64,000 nt of DNA from Brevibacterium marinum (GTDB taxonomy: Bacteria; Actinomycetota; Actinomycetes; Actinomycetales; Brevibacteriaceae). Shown here piece by piece: positions 8,656 through 17,646 of this stretch; the first letter of the stretch is position 1; every line of letters starts with the position of its first letter. The stretch lies in assembly GCF_011927955.1 (NCBI RefSeq), contig NZ_JAATJN010000001.1, forward strand, positions 868,001-932,000, read 5' to 3'. The position numbers were made by a program, and so were the translations under genes. Below the pieces are notes generated by a model that was not told the origin of the DNA, ran no database searches, and saw only the letters and a program-made list of their open reading frames with translations.

Positions 8656-8953
8656 CCGGTCCTGAATCAATCGGTTTCGTCATGCAGGCTGCCACTCGAC
8701 GTTGCAGTCTGCTTCGGCTACAGCGGTGAGAATACGGGAAGCCTGCTCCCATGGTGGGAGATACTCTCGGAGGAGACTCTAGCGGAGACAAGTCTCGTTT
8801 GCAGTCAGTACCGCAATGTGAACTGCCGGAGCCGACCCGGCCGACTGCCTGGAATGACCGTACCGACCCGGGCAGAGACCGTCGACTCAGGGCGTCCCGG
8901 ACTCAAGCTGACCCGGGGTATGGTCGTCCCGGACTGCGGCGGTCGCGAGTGCG
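8656..8953. other. 298-nt gap, no gene seen
   Basis: The gap lies between two minus-strand genes and should hold the promoter of the sigma-like gene. Short CCGACCCGGG and GTCCCGGACT repeats occur near 8870-8940. No convincing reading frame, hairpin or RNA gene was seen. Confidence 0.5.
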
Positions 8954-10492
8954 TCAGTCCTTGAGGACGCGGAATGTGGCCAGTTCGGGATCGAGGGCAC
9001 CGCGGACATGGCCCGTCGGGCTCGCGGCGACCGTCTGCAGGAACTCCACGGTCTCCGCTGTGATCTCCTCACCCGGGAGGACATTCGGAATTCCGGGCGG
9101 ATACGCCGCCAGGGAGCTGACGCTGGTGCGACCGACCGCCTCGGCGGCGGGAACGAGCTCGGAGTCCGCGAAATACGCATCGCGCGGCAGGGCGACCAAC
9201 TTTCCCGCACTCGGCAGGGCGGGGATGCCGGCCGACGCCGCGACCGCCTCGGCGGGGCCGGCCCCGGAGCCCTCGAGGCGCATCTGGTCGAGCGCGTCGA
9301 ACAGGCGGCTGAGATCGGGGGACTTGCCGATGCCGATGAGGGCGACGATGGTGGTCGCCGTCGCCATCTCGGCGAAGATGTCGAAGTCCTCGGTCAGGCG
9401 CTTGCGCACCGCATGTCCGTCGAGTCCGGTCGAGGTGATGTCGATGGGCAGGCGGAAGGGGTCGATGTCGACGACATCGGGATGGTTCATGAAGTCCCCG
9501 GACAGCAGGTGATAGTGCTCGGAGCCTTCGATCCGGGCGCGGATCTGACGAATGTTGTCCAACGAATCGGAGATCGCGTCCTGAGAGTTCACGAGGTCCC
9601 GGCGGGCGATGTCGATCGAGGCCATGAGGTGGGCGTTCTCGCTCGTCGATGACGTCATCATGAAGGCACGGGCCAGTGCCGGTTCGAGACGGTTCGCGAA
9701 ATCGGTGTCGCCGAGGTGGAGCATCGCGGACTGGGTGAATGAGCCGGCGAGCTTGTGGGTGCTCATGATGACGATGTCGGCGCCCAGGGTGACCGGGGAT
9801 TCGGGCAGGTCCGGATGGAAGCCGAAGTGGGCACCCCAGGCGGCGTCGACGATGAGGGCAGCGCCGGCTTCGTGGGCCGCATCGGCGAGTGCACTGACGT
9901 CGGCGACGGCGCCGAAGTAGCTGGGGGTCACGAGGTAGACGGCGGAGACCTTCTCGGGGTGTGATGCGATGGCATGGCGCAGCGAGTCCGGAGTGACTCC
10001 GTGGGCGATGCCGTTGACCTCGTCGACGTTGGGGTAGACGAAGCCGGGGTTGAGTCCGGCGAGTACCAGTCCGTCGATGAAGCTCGAGTGGGCGCTGCGC
10101 TGGGTCACGACGCCCGTGCCCAGGGTGCCGACCGCCAGCGCGGCCATCCGATTGCCCTGCGAGGAGCCGTTGGTGAGGAACCAGGTGCGCCGAGCGCCCC
10201 AGGCCTCGGCTGCCAGCTGCAGGGCTTCGTCCTTCGGGGTGTCGACGCCGAGGTCGATGCCGTCGAAGAGTGGGGGGATGTCCAGGGAGAGGATGTGCTC
10301 GCAGAAGAATTCGGCCTGACCTGCAGAGATTCCCGAGGTGGTGCCGCCGTGTCCGGGGGTGGACAGGAACAGCGAATCACGCTCGGCCGCCGCTGCCAGA
10401 GCATCGGCATAGGGTGCGTGGGTCGTCGCGCTCCCCCGGAGGGCCGATCGGTCCGAGACGGAGGGCATGTGGGAATCCTGGTGCACAGTCAT
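8954..10492 (-). CDS. Orn/Lys/Arg decarboxylase family PLP enzyme
   Basis: This 512-residue fold-type I PLP enzyme carries the major domain of the Orn/Lys/Arg decarboxylases. Visible elements are STPGHGG near residue 43, the TNGSSQGNRMA cofactor loop, VDAAWGAHFG (the PLP-contacting Asp) and the Schiff-base lysine in MSTHKLAGSFTQS. It is shorter than the about 700-residue inducible enterobacterial enzymes and lacks their N-terminal wing domain, like the Bacillus SpeA type. It probably makes a polyamine precursor from a basic amino acid; the exact substrate is unknown. It is divergent from a LysR gene with an 88-nt shared promoter region. Confidence 0.85.
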   Translation of the reverse strand: MTVHQDSHMPSVSDRSALRGSATTHAPYADALAAAAERDSLFLSTPGHGGTTSGISAGQAEFFCEHILSLDIPPLFDGIDLGVDTPKDEALQLAAEAWGARRTWFLTNGSSQGNRMAALAVGTLGTGVVTQRSAHSSFIDGLVLAGLNPGFVYPNVDEVNGIAHGVTPDSLRHAIASHPEKVSAVYLVTPSYFGAVADVSALADAAHEAGAALIVDAAWGAHFGFHPDLPESPVTLGADIVIMSTHKLAGSFTQSAMLHLGDTDFANRLEPALARAFMMTSSTSENAHLMASIDIARRDLVNSQDAISDSLDNIRQIRARIEGSEHYHLLSGDFMNHPDVVDIDPFRLPIDITSTGLDGHAVRKRLTEDFDIFAEMATATTIVALIGIGKSPDLSRLFDALDQMRLEGSGAGPAEAVAASAGIPALPSAGKLVALPRDAYFADSELVPAAEAVGRTSVSSLAAYPPGIPNVLPGEEITAETVEFLQTVAASPTGHVRGALDPELATFRVLKD

Positions 10493-10580
10493 AGCTTCAG
10501 ATTAGAAAACGAAGCCTTGCCGGGAGAATACCAACTTTCCTAAACTGATGAATACACACTATTGAGCTTAAGATCGGAGG

Positions 10581-11603
10581 ATGATGGAACCCCTGGATAC
10601 TCGCGGGCTGATCGCTCTGCGTGCGATCGCCGAATCCGGCTCGGTCGCGGCCGCGGCGACGGGTCTGGAATGGAGCCAGCCCACGGTCAATCATCACCTG
10701 CGCAACCTCGAGAGGGTCCTCGGCTCGACCCTGCTCGAACGAAGTCCCCGCGGCTCGCACCCGACGGTCGTGGGCGACCTGGTCGTCTCCCGGGCGATCG
10801 AGATCCTGGGACTGTGCGACCGCCTCGGCGCCGAGGTGGCCCTGTGGCGCGAGGCCCAGGCGGTCCCGGTCAAGATCGGAGCTGTTCCGACGGTCGGTGC
10901 CCGCGTGATCCCCAAGCTGCACAACCAACTGCAGAAGCGCCCCCGGTGGCGGACCTACGACGAGATGGCCGCGCCGAACCCCGCACCCGCGGAGATGACG
11001 ACCGCCGCACTCGACGTGACCATGGATGAGCACGCGAAGCTCGTCGCCAGGCTGGAGGCCGGCGACCTCGACCTGGCCCTGCTCGTCTCGACCGACATCG
11101 ACAAGTCGTGGATCCCGGCGACCCTGACGGCCAAGCACCTGTATTCGGAGCGGCTCTCCCTCTGCGTGCCGAGATCCGTCGGACCGATCGCCCTCGATGA
11201 GCACGGCATGCCCGACCTCGCGGCGCTGGTGTCGCAGACCTGGGCATTCAGCATCGACCCGGGTGATGCCATCGACGAGGTGGTCAGATCGTTCTGTGTC
11301 GCGGCCGGCTTCGAGCCGCGGGTGGGTATGCGGATGGACGACTACGCGGCGATCATCCGGATGATCGCGGCTGGGCTGGCAGTCGCGGTGATCCCCGACT
11401 CCTCGGTGCCGGAGGACCCGACGGTCGAGATCATCCCGATGCCGATGGACGCCTGCCGCCGCGACGTGCTCCTCGTGTCGCGTTCGCAGACTGCGGCGTC
11501 GAGCGCGAAGGGAGGTCGGCATGACCCGATCGTCGCCGCCCACAATGCCGCCATCGCCGAGGTGGTCGCCGACGTCGGGATCGTCACCGCGCAGTGGCGG
11601 TGA
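10581..11603 (+). CDS. LysR family transcriptional regulator
   Basis: This 340-residue regulator has the LysR winged helix at the N terminus (LIALRAIAESGSVAAAATGL, then WSQPTVNHHLRNLERVLGS) and a two-lobed periplasmic-binding-like effector domain. GGAGG abuts the first ATG of an ATG-ATG pair, so the true start may be a few codons later. It is divergent from the decarboxylase gene, which LysR proteins of this layout usually control. Its end overlaps a terminator hairpin. Confidence 0.88.
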   Translation: MMEPLDTRGLIALRAIAESGSVAAAATGLEWSQPTVNHHLRNLERVLGSTLLERSPRGSHPTVVGDLVVSRAIEILGLCDRLGAEVALWREAQAVPVKIGAVPTVGARVIPKLHNQLQKRPRWRTYDEMAAPNPAPAEMTTAALDVTMDEHAKLVARLEAGDLDLALLVSTDIDKSWIPATLTAKHLYSERLSLCVPRSVGPIALDEHGMPDLAALVSQTWAFSIDPGDAIDEVVRSFCVAAGFEPRVGMRMDDYAAIIRMIAAGLAVAVIPDSSVPEDPTVEIIPMPMDACRRDVLLVSRSQTAASSAKGGRHDPIVAAHNAAIAEVVADVGIVTAQWR

Positions 11604-11613
11604 CGATCGTTTT
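11582..11613 (+). terminator. Intrinsic terminator of the LysR gene
   Basis: CGTCACCGC (11582-11590) pairs perfectly with GCGGTGACG (11597-11605) around a 6-nt loop, followed by ATCGTTTT. The stem includes the LysR stop codon, and the convergent Rrf2 gene ends 23 nt downstream. This is the clearest rho-independent terminator in the window. Confidence 0.8.
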
Positions 11614-11627
11614 GCGGTTGTGATTGG

Positions 11628-12086
11628 TCAGTGCGGCTGCCAGGCGTCTTCGATCGCGACCCTCTCGGTCACTTCGGCGGGCAGCGACTTCGAGGCCAGC
11701 GCTTCGATGGTCACCTGCTCGAGGACGTCCCGGAGGGCGAAGCGGGCCGCGATCCACACCTGCTGGAGGGAGGCGGCGGCATCGTCGTACTCGACGGTTT
11801 CGGGGCGCTGGCCGTAGATCGATACCAAGGGTCCGTCGACGGCGCGGATGACATCGGCGACCGTCGTTTCGCTGGCCGGCTTCGTCAGTCTCCAGCCGCC
11901 GGACTTCCCGCGCACGGAGGCCGCGATCTCGACTCTGCGCAGATCGGCGAGGATCGATTGGAGAAAGCCCTTCGGAATCTCCTGTCGCCTCCCGAGCTCA
12001 TCGGCGCTGATGGGGCCGCCGTCGCTGACGTTGGCGATTTCGATCAGCGCCCGCAGGGCATAGTCGGATTTCGTGGTGACCCGCAT
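11628..12086 (-). CDS. Rrf2 family transcriptional regulator
   Basis: This is a 152-residue winged-helix protein starting MRVTTKSDYALRALIEIA, typical of Rrf2, with the wing at VRGKSGGWRLTKPA. It contains no cysteine, so it cannot bind an Fe-S cluster as IscR and NsrR do. The cysteine-free subgroup includes CymR-like sulfur regulators. It lies 73 nt downstream of a TauE-family exporter on the same strand, which fits control of sulfur-compound export. Confidence 0.85.
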   Translation of the reverse strand: MRVTTKSDYALRALIEIANVSDGGPISADELGRRQEIPKGFLQSILADLRRVEIAASVRGKSGGWRLTKPASETTVADVIRAVDGPLVSIYGQRPETVEYDDAAASLQQVWIAARFALRDVLEQVTIEALASKSLPAEVTERVAIEDAWQPH

Positions 12087-12159
12087 GCCGTCATGGTAAC
12101 AGCGCGCTCAGTCGCGAGCCCCGACAAGCCCGCCGTCACAGGCGCGCGCCGGACACCCC

Positions 12160-13068
12160 TCAGCTTCCGGCGGCGACTTCGACCTCGGCTTCGCGGGAGG
12201 CCTCGGCGCGGCGGGACCTGCGTTGGAGCCGAACGACCTGGGCGATGAGCCCGGCCCACACGAGAGCGAGCACCGCGAGGATGACCGCGACCGTCGTCAC
12301 TGATGCGCCGAGTGCCAGGGCGATCGTGCGGACGTTCGTGAGGATGATGATGCCACCGGCCGCGACCCCGAGGACCCGAGCCGGCAGGATCTTGACCAGC
12401 CAGGCGGCGAAGGGGGCGGCGATGGTCCCGCCGACGAGGAGGGCGGCGGCGATGGGCCATTCGATGCCCGAGGATCCCAGGGCGAACAGGAACCCGAGAG
12501 AGCCGCCGACGGCGACGACGAATTCGCTGGTGTCGATCGAGCCGACGACCTTGCGGGGCTCCAACCGCCCCGAGGACAGGAGCGTGGTGGTTCCGACAGG
12601 GCCCCAGCCGCCCCCGCCGATGGAATCGAGCGCGCCTCCGACGAGGCCGACGGGCACGAGCAGCGGCGCTCCCGGACGGCCCTTGAACACGGGGCGACGG
12701 CCACCGAGGGCGAGGAACCTCCAGATCACATAGGCCCCGAGGAGCAGCAGGATGCCCGAGACCCATGGCGTGGCCGCGTGCCCGCTGAGGCCGGCGAGGA
12801 ACGTGGCACCGGCGAAGGCTCCGACGAAGCCCGGGGCTGCGAGGATCGAGACCGTCTTCCAGTCGACGTTGCCGAACTTGTGGTGGGAGATGCCGGAGGC
12901 CAGCGAGGTGCCGATCTCGGAGAAGTGCACTGCTGCCGAGGCTGCTGCCGGTCCGACTCCGGCCGCGAGCAGCAGGGTCGTCGAGGTCACCCCATAGGCC
13001 ATGCCGAGGGAGCCGTCGATGAGTTGGGCGAGGAGCCCGACGAGCCCGAGGACGATGAGCTGGCGCAT
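12160..13068 (-). CDS. TauE/SafE family anion exporter
   Basis: This 302-residue membrane protein has about 8-9 helices. It shows the duplicated TauE signature: DGSLGMAYGVTSTTLL near the N terminus and SIGGGGWGPVGTTTLLSSG in the middle. Members export sulfite, sulfonates or other small anions. The last 30 residues are charged and cytoplasmic. With the Rrf2 gene it forms a probable two-gene unit. An AGTAA...TTACT repeat stands upstream. Confidence 0.85.
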   Translation of the reverse strand: MRQLIVLGLVGLLAQLIDGSLGMAYGVTSTTLLLAAGVGPAAASAAVHFSEIGTSLASGISHHKFGNVDWKTVSILAAPGFVGAFAGATFLAGLSGHAATPWVSGILLLLGAYVIWRFLALGGRRPVFKGRPGAPLLVPVGLVGGALDSIGGGGWGPVGTTTLLSSGRLEPRKVVGSIDTSEFVVAVGGSLGFLFALGSSGIEWPIAAALLVGGTIAAPFAAWLVKILPARVLGVAAGGIIILTNVRTIALALGASVTTVAVILAVLALVWAGLIAQVVRLQRRSRRAEASREAEVEVAAGS

Positions 13069-13111
13069 GGTGGTGACCTTTCAACCGAGGGTGATTGTCC
13101 ACACCATAACC

Positions 13112-13131
13112 AGTAAGTTGAGTGATTTACT
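13112..13131. promoter_or_regulatory. Inverted repeat upstream of tauE-like gene
   Basis: AGTAA (13112-13116) and TTACT (13127-13131) are complementary around a 10-nt AT-rich spacer, 44 nt before the exporter start. The position and AT content suit a promoter with a binding site for the downstream Rrf2 protein. The arms are short, so the call is tentative. Confidence 0.35.
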
Positions 13132-13160
13132 AGACTATGAATTTCTGTGACGGTTCCTGA

Positions 13161-13249
13161 CGCTGTGCGTCACAGCGCCAGGATCGTGCTCGGGCGGCGT
13201 CTGGCAGGCTCGTCACAGCGCCAGTTCCTGCGTCACAGCGCCAGGATCG
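13161..13249. repeat. Hairpin and triplicated 3' end of the TctA-like gene
   Basis: TGCGTCACAGCGCCAGGATCG occurs at 13166-13186 and again, identical, at 13229-13249, where it encodes the last residues and stop of the permease gene. A shorter copy (CGTCACAGCGCCAG) stands at 13211-13224. The distal copy also forms a 7-bp tri-loop hairpin (13161-13177) that may act as the operon terminator. The pattern looks like local duplication of the gene's 3' end. Confidence 0.6.
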
Positions 13250-14618
13250 CCGGAACCGTGAGGACGGCGACATAGTAGCCCATGAACTGGACACCGGCGT
13301 GCATGCCGATCATGCGATTGAACAGGCCGCCGACGAGTCCCACCGTGACGGTCACGCCGAGGGCGAGCAGCCCGCCCTCGTAGAGGCAGATGACGCAGAT
13401 GAGTGCGACGAAGCCGGCGATGATCGCTTCGTGGGAGACCGATTTCATCACCCACGTCGCCGCCCGATGGGCGTTTCGCATCACGAACGGGTAGGCGATG
13501 ACGATCGCGATGACCGCGGCGATGACCGCGAAGAGCGCGAACTCACCGGTCGAGAGCAGGTCGTGCAGGTTGTTCGTCTCCCCGGTCTCCGCATCGAGGG
13601 TGTACACGGGCGGGGCATTGAACAAGGGTGCCGCCGGTCCCGCGGCCATGGGTGAGAGCGGCAGACCGATCGCGATCAGCGGGATCAGGGTCTCGGCGAT
13701 ATAGGTCGACTCCGTGGTGCCGTTCCTCACGGACACGACCGTCGTCAGACGGTGGAAGCCGTTCTTGATCCGACTGCCGGCGATCTCGCCCATGAGCACC
13801 GCCATGGCGACGGGAGAGAAGACGAAGGTGGCGCTGGTGATGGTCGCCGAACCGCCGGTGTACGCCAACTGCTCACGGTCCAGAACCTTGAACGGGTTCG
13901 GCAGCCTGCCGCCGCCCTCGGGTCGAACATCGGGGGCCAGGTCGAACTCCCGTTTGCCCGGTTGGACCATCGATCGACGCCCGGCGGGCGACAGGGCGGA
14001 GAACAGGTCGAAGATGAGCGGCCCGGTGGCGATGCCCAGGAAGAAGGAGGTGGTGAACGTCGCCTCCTCCTGTTCGAGGATGAACGCCTGCAGGCCGACG
14101 ATGATGAGGACGAAGGGCACCAGAGCGACGACGGCCGCGAGCTTCCCCTTCGAGGTATAGGCGACCAGGATCGCGGCAGCGATGAAGATCCACGGCGCGG
14201 CCGCACCGATCGCCTCGGCGAAGGGAGTCAGGATCAGGGCGAAGAGGATCGACAGCGGAATCGCGATGATCACCGAGATCACGCCGCCGGAGATGGCCTT
14301 CTGCAGGGCGATGTGGGGCACGCCGAGAGATCGCAGCAGCTGTGCCTCTCGCAGCATCGGCACCGCAGTGGTGTCGCCGGGTATCCCCAGCAGCGTCGTC
14401 GGGACCGCGTGTGAGATGTGCTTGGCGATGATTGCTGCGAGGAAGAAGGCGATGACGCCGGCGGGCGGGACTCCGATGAGGATGACGAGGAGCGCCAGGG
14501 GCGCGACGATCGCGGTCTCATCGGTGCCCGAGATGAGGCCGATTCCGGTGAAGAGCACCGCGGCCAGGAGGGCCATGCCGATCGCCCACAGGATCGGTTC
14601 GAACAGCTCCGCGCTCAC
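13233..14618 (-). CDS. TctA-like carboxylate transporter permease, candidate mevalonate importer
   Basis: This 461-residue membrane protein has about 11 helices. It shows TctA-type motifs in its first half: TGIGLISGTDETAIVAPLAL and HAVPTTLLGIPGD, with a related LIAIGLPLSPMAAGPA in the second half. TctA is the large channel subunit of tripartite tricarboxylate transporters. No periplasmic binding protein (TctC) is encoded nearby. It overlaps the preceding 138-residue membrane protein gene by ATGA and follows the HMG-CoA lyase and reductase genes, so uptake of mevalonate or a related branched hydroxy-acid is inferred. Confidence 0.75.
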   Translation of the reverse strand: MSAELFEPILWAIGMALLAAVLFTGIGLISGTDETAIVAPLALLVILIGVPPAGVIAFFLAAIIAKHISHAVPTTLLGIPGDTTAVPMLREAQLLRSLGVPHIALQKAISGGVISVIIAIPLSILFALILTPFAEAIGAAAPWIFIAAAILVAYTSKGKLAAVVALVPFVLIIVGLQAFILEQEEATFTTSFFLGIATGPLIFDLFSALSPAGRRSMVQPGKREFDLAPDVRPEGGGRLPNPFKVLDREQLAYTGGSATITSATFVFSPVAMAVLMGEIAGSRIKNGFHRLTTVVSVRNGTTESTYIAETLIPLIAIGLPLSPMAAGPAAPLFNAPPVYTLDAETGETNNLHDLLSTGEFALFAVIAAVIAIVIAYPFVMRNAHRAATWVMKSVSHEAIIAGFVALICVICLYEGGLLALGVTVTVGLVGGLFNRMIGMHAGVQFMGYYVAVLTVPAILAL

Positions 14619-15031
14619 AGCTGCGCACCTTTCGCGCGGTTCTCGTGGTTCTCGACGAGGGCGTCGAAGAGTCCGAGGGCTCGGATCTCCTCCTGCACCG
14701 CCGGTTTCAGGTCGCGGGGATCGCCGAGATCGCCGTACTCCTCGACGACTTCGTCGATGACCTCCTGCCGGTTGCGGGTGTCGGCCGCGGACTGGGTGAC
14801 CACTCGTTTGGGTTTGAAGAGGAGCCCGGCGATCACGGCACCGACGATGCAGCCGACGATTCCGATCAGCAGAGCATAGGAGTGCCCCAGCTCCGCATCG
14901 CCTGCGCCTGTCGTGAAGAGGTGGTCGGCGATGAGATAGGCGGGAACCGCCACCCCGATTCCGATCGCAATGCCGCCGACGAGGTGTTTCGAATCGACGG
15001 TGTCATTCCAGACTTCGAGCAGCTGTGGCAT
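14615..15031 (-). CDS. Small membrane protein, putative partner of the TctA-like permease
   Basis: This 138-residue protein has about two predicted helices (HLVGGIAIGIGVAVPAYLIA and ALLIGIVGCIVGAVIAGLLF) and a charged C-terminal half (EVIDEVVEEYGDLG). It is not recognisable as TctB by sequence, and has fewer helices than TctB, but occupies its place: its stop overlaps the start of the TctA-like gene by 4 nt. A role as the small transporter subunit is inferred from position alone. Confidence 0.65.
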   Translation of the reverse strand: MPQLLEVWNDTVDSKHLVGGIAIGIGVAVPAYLIADHLFTTGAGDAELGHSYALLIGIVGCIVGAVIAGLLFKPKRVVTQSAADTRNRQEVIDEVVEEYGDLGDPRDLKPAVQEEIRALGLFDALVENHENRAKGAQL

Positions 15032-15111
15032 CTTCGCCTGCCTTCTGTTGTTGGGTCGTGTTCCTGCTGGTGGGCCGGGGACGGGGCGGTCCCCCGGCGC
15101 CGGTCCGTGAT

Positions 15112-15149
15112 GGTGGTGCTGCTGATCGACGGTGGTGCTACTGATCGAC
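15112..15149. repeat. 19-nt tandem repeat spanning the HMG-CoA lyase stop codon
   Basis: GGTGGTGCTGCTGATCGAC (15112-15130) is followed directly by a copy with one change (15131-15149). The second copy contains the lyase stop codon (15138-15140). In the first copy the stop triplet is read as CAG, so the repeat may have moved the protein's end. A similar 3'-end duplication affects the TctA-like and recQ genes. Confidence 0.7.
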
Positions 15150-16073
15150 GATAGCCGCCGAGGTGGCAGAGGACAGCGGCTTGCCGAGCTGCCGGCTCAG
15201 CCATTGGCTGGTTTCAGCGACCGCGCGGATGTCGACACCGGTCGAGATCCCCAGGCCGTCGAGCATCCACAGCAGGTCCTCGGTCGCCAGATTTCCGGTC
15301 GCCGAACCGGCGAACGGGCAGCCGCCGACGCCACCGGCAGAGGCGTCGAATTCGCTGACGCCCGACTGGAGTGCCGCGTAGACGTTCGCCAATGCCTGAC
15401 CGTAGGTGTTGTGCGTGTGCAGTGCGATCGCCTCGACGGGGATGTCGGCTTCGATCAGGGCCTGCAGAACGGCGGTCACGTGGCCCGGTGTGGCGGTGCC
15501 GATCGTGTCTCCGAGGGAGATCGTCGTGCACCCGGCATCCAGCAGCTGCCCCGCGGCGCCGACCACCTGCGACGGTTCGACCGGCCCTTCCCACGGATCG
15601 CCGAAGACCATGGACAGATAGCCCCTGACCCGCATCCCCGCCGAGGTGGCTGCTGCGGCCACATCACGATTGCGTGCCGTGGTCACCTCCAGGGAATCGC
15701 CGAGGTTGGCCCGCGAGAACGATTCCGTGACGCTGACGAAGACGGCGATGTCCTGGGCTCGCGCCGCCATCGCGTCCTCGAGCCCGCGTCGGTTGGGGGC
15801 GAGGACCGGATAGGTGATGCCCGAGTCGAGGTCGAGTTCGTCGAGGACGGAGCGGGTGTCGGCCATCTGCGGGACGGCCTTGGGAGAGACGAAGCTTCCG
15901 GCCTCGATGGTCGACAGGCCGGTGGCGGCGAGGCGGGAGATGAGCTCGACCCGGATCGCGGCAGGCAGTGTGACAGGCTCGGCCTGCAGCCCGTCCCGAG
16001 CGCTGACCTCATAGACGCTGACCTGGGCCGGGAGATCGGCCTGGCCGAAGACCTGGGGGAGCGAGCCCATCAT
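15138..16073 (-). CDS. mvaB: Hydroxymethylglutaryl-CoA lyase
   Basis: This 311-residue TIM-barrel aldolase of the DRE metallolyase group cleaves HMG-CoA to acetoacetate and acetyl-CoA. Diagnostic pieces are VYEVSARDGLQ with the catalytic Arg/Asp, the metal ligands in HTHNTYGQALAN, and the lyase signature GGVGGCPFAGSATGNLATED with its reactive Cys. The start overlaps the end of the reductase gene by 4 nt. Together they turn mevalonate-derived HMG-CoA into central metabolites. Confidence 0.93.
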   Translation of the reverse strand: MMGSLPQVFGQADLPAQVSVYEVSARDGLQAEPVTLPAAIRVELISRLAATGLSTIEAGSFVSPKAVPQMADTRSVLDELDLDSGITYPVLAPNRRGLEDAMAARAQDIAVFVSVTESFSRANLGDSLEVTTARNRDVAAAATSAGMRVRGYLSMVFGDPWEGPVEPSQVVGAAGQLLDAGCTTISLGDTIGTATPGHVTAVLQALIEADIPVEAIALHTHNTYGQALANVYAALQSGVSEFDASAGGVGGCPFAGSATGNLATEDLLWMLDGLGISTGVDIRAVAETSQWLSRQLGKPLSSATSAAIVDQ

Positions 16074-17389
16074 TTCTGGCCACCCGAACTCTGTGCACCT
16101 GTGCCTTGTGCATCGGGCGTCCGTGCCCCGGAACGCAGCTCGGCGAGGAGGGCCTGGACCCGATCGAAGCGGAAGGACTTTTCCGCGATGAGCCTCTCCA
16201 CGATGGCCGTGGCCTCCTCGGCGGTGGCACCGGCGGAGACGGCGAGGTTCTTCGCATGCAGCGACATGTGGCCGCGCTGGACGCCTTCTGTGGCCAGGAC
16301 CCGCAGGGCCGCGAGATTCTGTGCCAGACCGGTGGCGACGATGATCTCGGCGAGATCCTTCGCTGTGCTCACCTCGGCGATCCGAAGTGCAGTGCGGGCG
16401 GCAGGGTGGACCTTCGTGGCTCCGCCGACGAGGCCGACGGGCATCGGCATCTCGAGATTGCCGACGAGGTTGCCCTCGGCGTCCTTCTCGAAGGTCGACA
16501 GCGAGGTGTAGCGACCGTCGGCCTGAGCATGCGAATGGGCGCCGGCCTCCACGGCGCGCGTGTCGTTGCCGGTGGCGAGGACGACGGCGGAGATCCCGTT
16601 CATGATGCCCTTGTTGTGGGTGGCCGCACGGTAGGGGTCGGCCGCCGCCAGCTCATAGGCGTGGAGGATGTTGTCGACGACCTCGCTGCCGCCGAGCATC
16701 TCCTTGTCGAAGACAGCACGTGCGCGGCTCAGGCGCAGATCTGCCTTGTTCGTGAGGATGCGCAGGAGAGCGTCGCCCTGGGCGATCGCGGCCAGACTGC
16801 CGGAGACGGCCTCAGCCATGGTGTTCACCGCGTTGGCTCCCATGGCGTCGCGGACGTCGACGTGGAGGTGGACGACGACGTAGGTCGCCGATTTCGCTTC
16901 GACGAGTCGGACGTCGAGGCCCTTGACGCCCCCGCCGACCTCGACGAGCTTCGGATCCTGAGCATTGGCCAGGTCGATGACTTCGTCCTGATGCTCGAGG
17001 ATGCGGGAGCGGGCGGCATGGGGGTCGGCGACATTGATGAGCTGGATCTGCGCCTGCATGATCGGCTGGGTCGAGCTCGTGGAGAAGCCGCCCTGGGGGC
17101 GCGCCATTCGGGCAGCATTGCTTGCTGCGGCGATGACCGAAGCCTCTTCGGTGGCCATGGGCACGAGGACATCGGTGCCGTTGATCGTGAAGTTGGTGGC
17201 CGTTCCCAACGGCAGGGAGAAGACGCCGAATACGTTCTCACTGAGATTCGCCGCCTGCTCGGGCCCGAACGCGGTCGCATCGATCTGGGCGAAGGCGCCA
17301 TCGTCGAGGCCGGTCGCCTCGGCCACCGCCGAGCGTCGATCGTTGACCGACATATTGCGGAAGCCGGCGATGCGACTGTTCTCTGCCAT
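16070..17389 (-). CDS. mvaA: Hydroxymethylglutaryl-CoA reductase, degradative (class II)
   Basis: This 439-residue class II HMG-CoA reductase matches the Pseudomonas mevalonii type, which oxidises mevalonate to HMG-CoA in vivo. The catalytic set is visible: Glu in MATEEASV near 81, Lys in NKGIMNGI near 265, Asp in GNDTRAVEAG near 281 and His in GHMSLHAKN near 380. DVRDAMGANAVNTMAEA is the dinucleotide region. The last 25 residues are Gly/Gln-rich and dispensable-looking. No other mevalonate-pathway gene is present, and the coupled lyase makes a catabolic role far more likely than isoprenoid synthesis. It leads an operon of reductase, lyase, small membrane protein and TctA-like permease. Confidence 0.93.
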   Translation of the reverse strand: MAENSRIAGFRNMSVNDRRSAVAEATGLDDGAFAQIDATAFGPEQAANLSENVFGVFSLPLGTATNFTINGTDVLVPMATEEASVIAAASNAARMARPQGGFSTSSTQPIMQAQIQLINVADPHAARSRILEHQDEVIDLANAQDPKLVEVGGGVKGLDVRLVEAKSATYVVVHLHVDVRDAMGANAVNTMAEAVSGSLAAIAQGDALLRILTNKADLRLSRARAVFDKEMLGGSEVVDNILHAYELAAADPYRAATHNKGIMNGISAVVLATGNDTRAVEAGAHSHAQADGRYTSLSTFEKDAEGNLVGNLEMPMPVGLVGGATKVHPAARTALRIAEVSTAKDLAEIIVATGLAQNLAALRVLATEGVQRGHMSLHAKNLAVSAGATAEEATAIVERLIAEKSFRFDRVQALLAELRSGARTPDAQGTGAQSSGGQK

Positions 17390-17476
17390 TGCGTGTCTCC
17401 TGTCGAGTCTTCATCGAGTCTGTGTCGGCCGACCGCTGCTGCCGGAAGTGTCTGAGTAGAGCCGGTCGGATCTTCT

Positions 17477-17500
17477 GCGCAGAGTGATTCCGCGCAGAGT
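17477..17500. promoter_or_regulatory. Direct repeat upstream of the mevalonate operon
   Basis: GCGCAGAGT occurs at 17477-17485 and 17492-17500, 15 nt apart, about 90 nt before the reductase start. It is a possible activator site for the PucR-type regulator encoded just upstream. The evidence is only repetition and position. Confidence 0.25.
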
Positions 17501-17646
17501 TCAGTCAAGCACTTCGCGACTCGATCGTCTATGGCCGTTTCGGACAGTGATGATTGAGGTTCCTGGCGTTCTCGGCCAGGGATTCTTGGTCATGGTGTGC
17601 GTACTCGGATCTGTGAGTCGGGGTTCGGGAGTCGAGTCGGCTGCGT

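Noticed and set aside
11628..12086. Rrf2 gene as an Fe-S sensing IscR/NsrR
   Set aside because: The protein has no cysteine, so it cannot ligate a cluster in the usual way.
16070..17389. HMG-CoA reductase as part of isoprenoid biosynthesis
   Set aside because: It is class II, overlaps HMG-CoA lyase, and no other mevalonate-pathway gene is near; breakdown is the better reading.
17562..17580. CCTGGC...GCCAGG hairpin as terminator of the PucR-type gene
   Set aside because: It has only a 6-bp stem, no T tract, and is of a kind expected by chance in GC-rich gaps.
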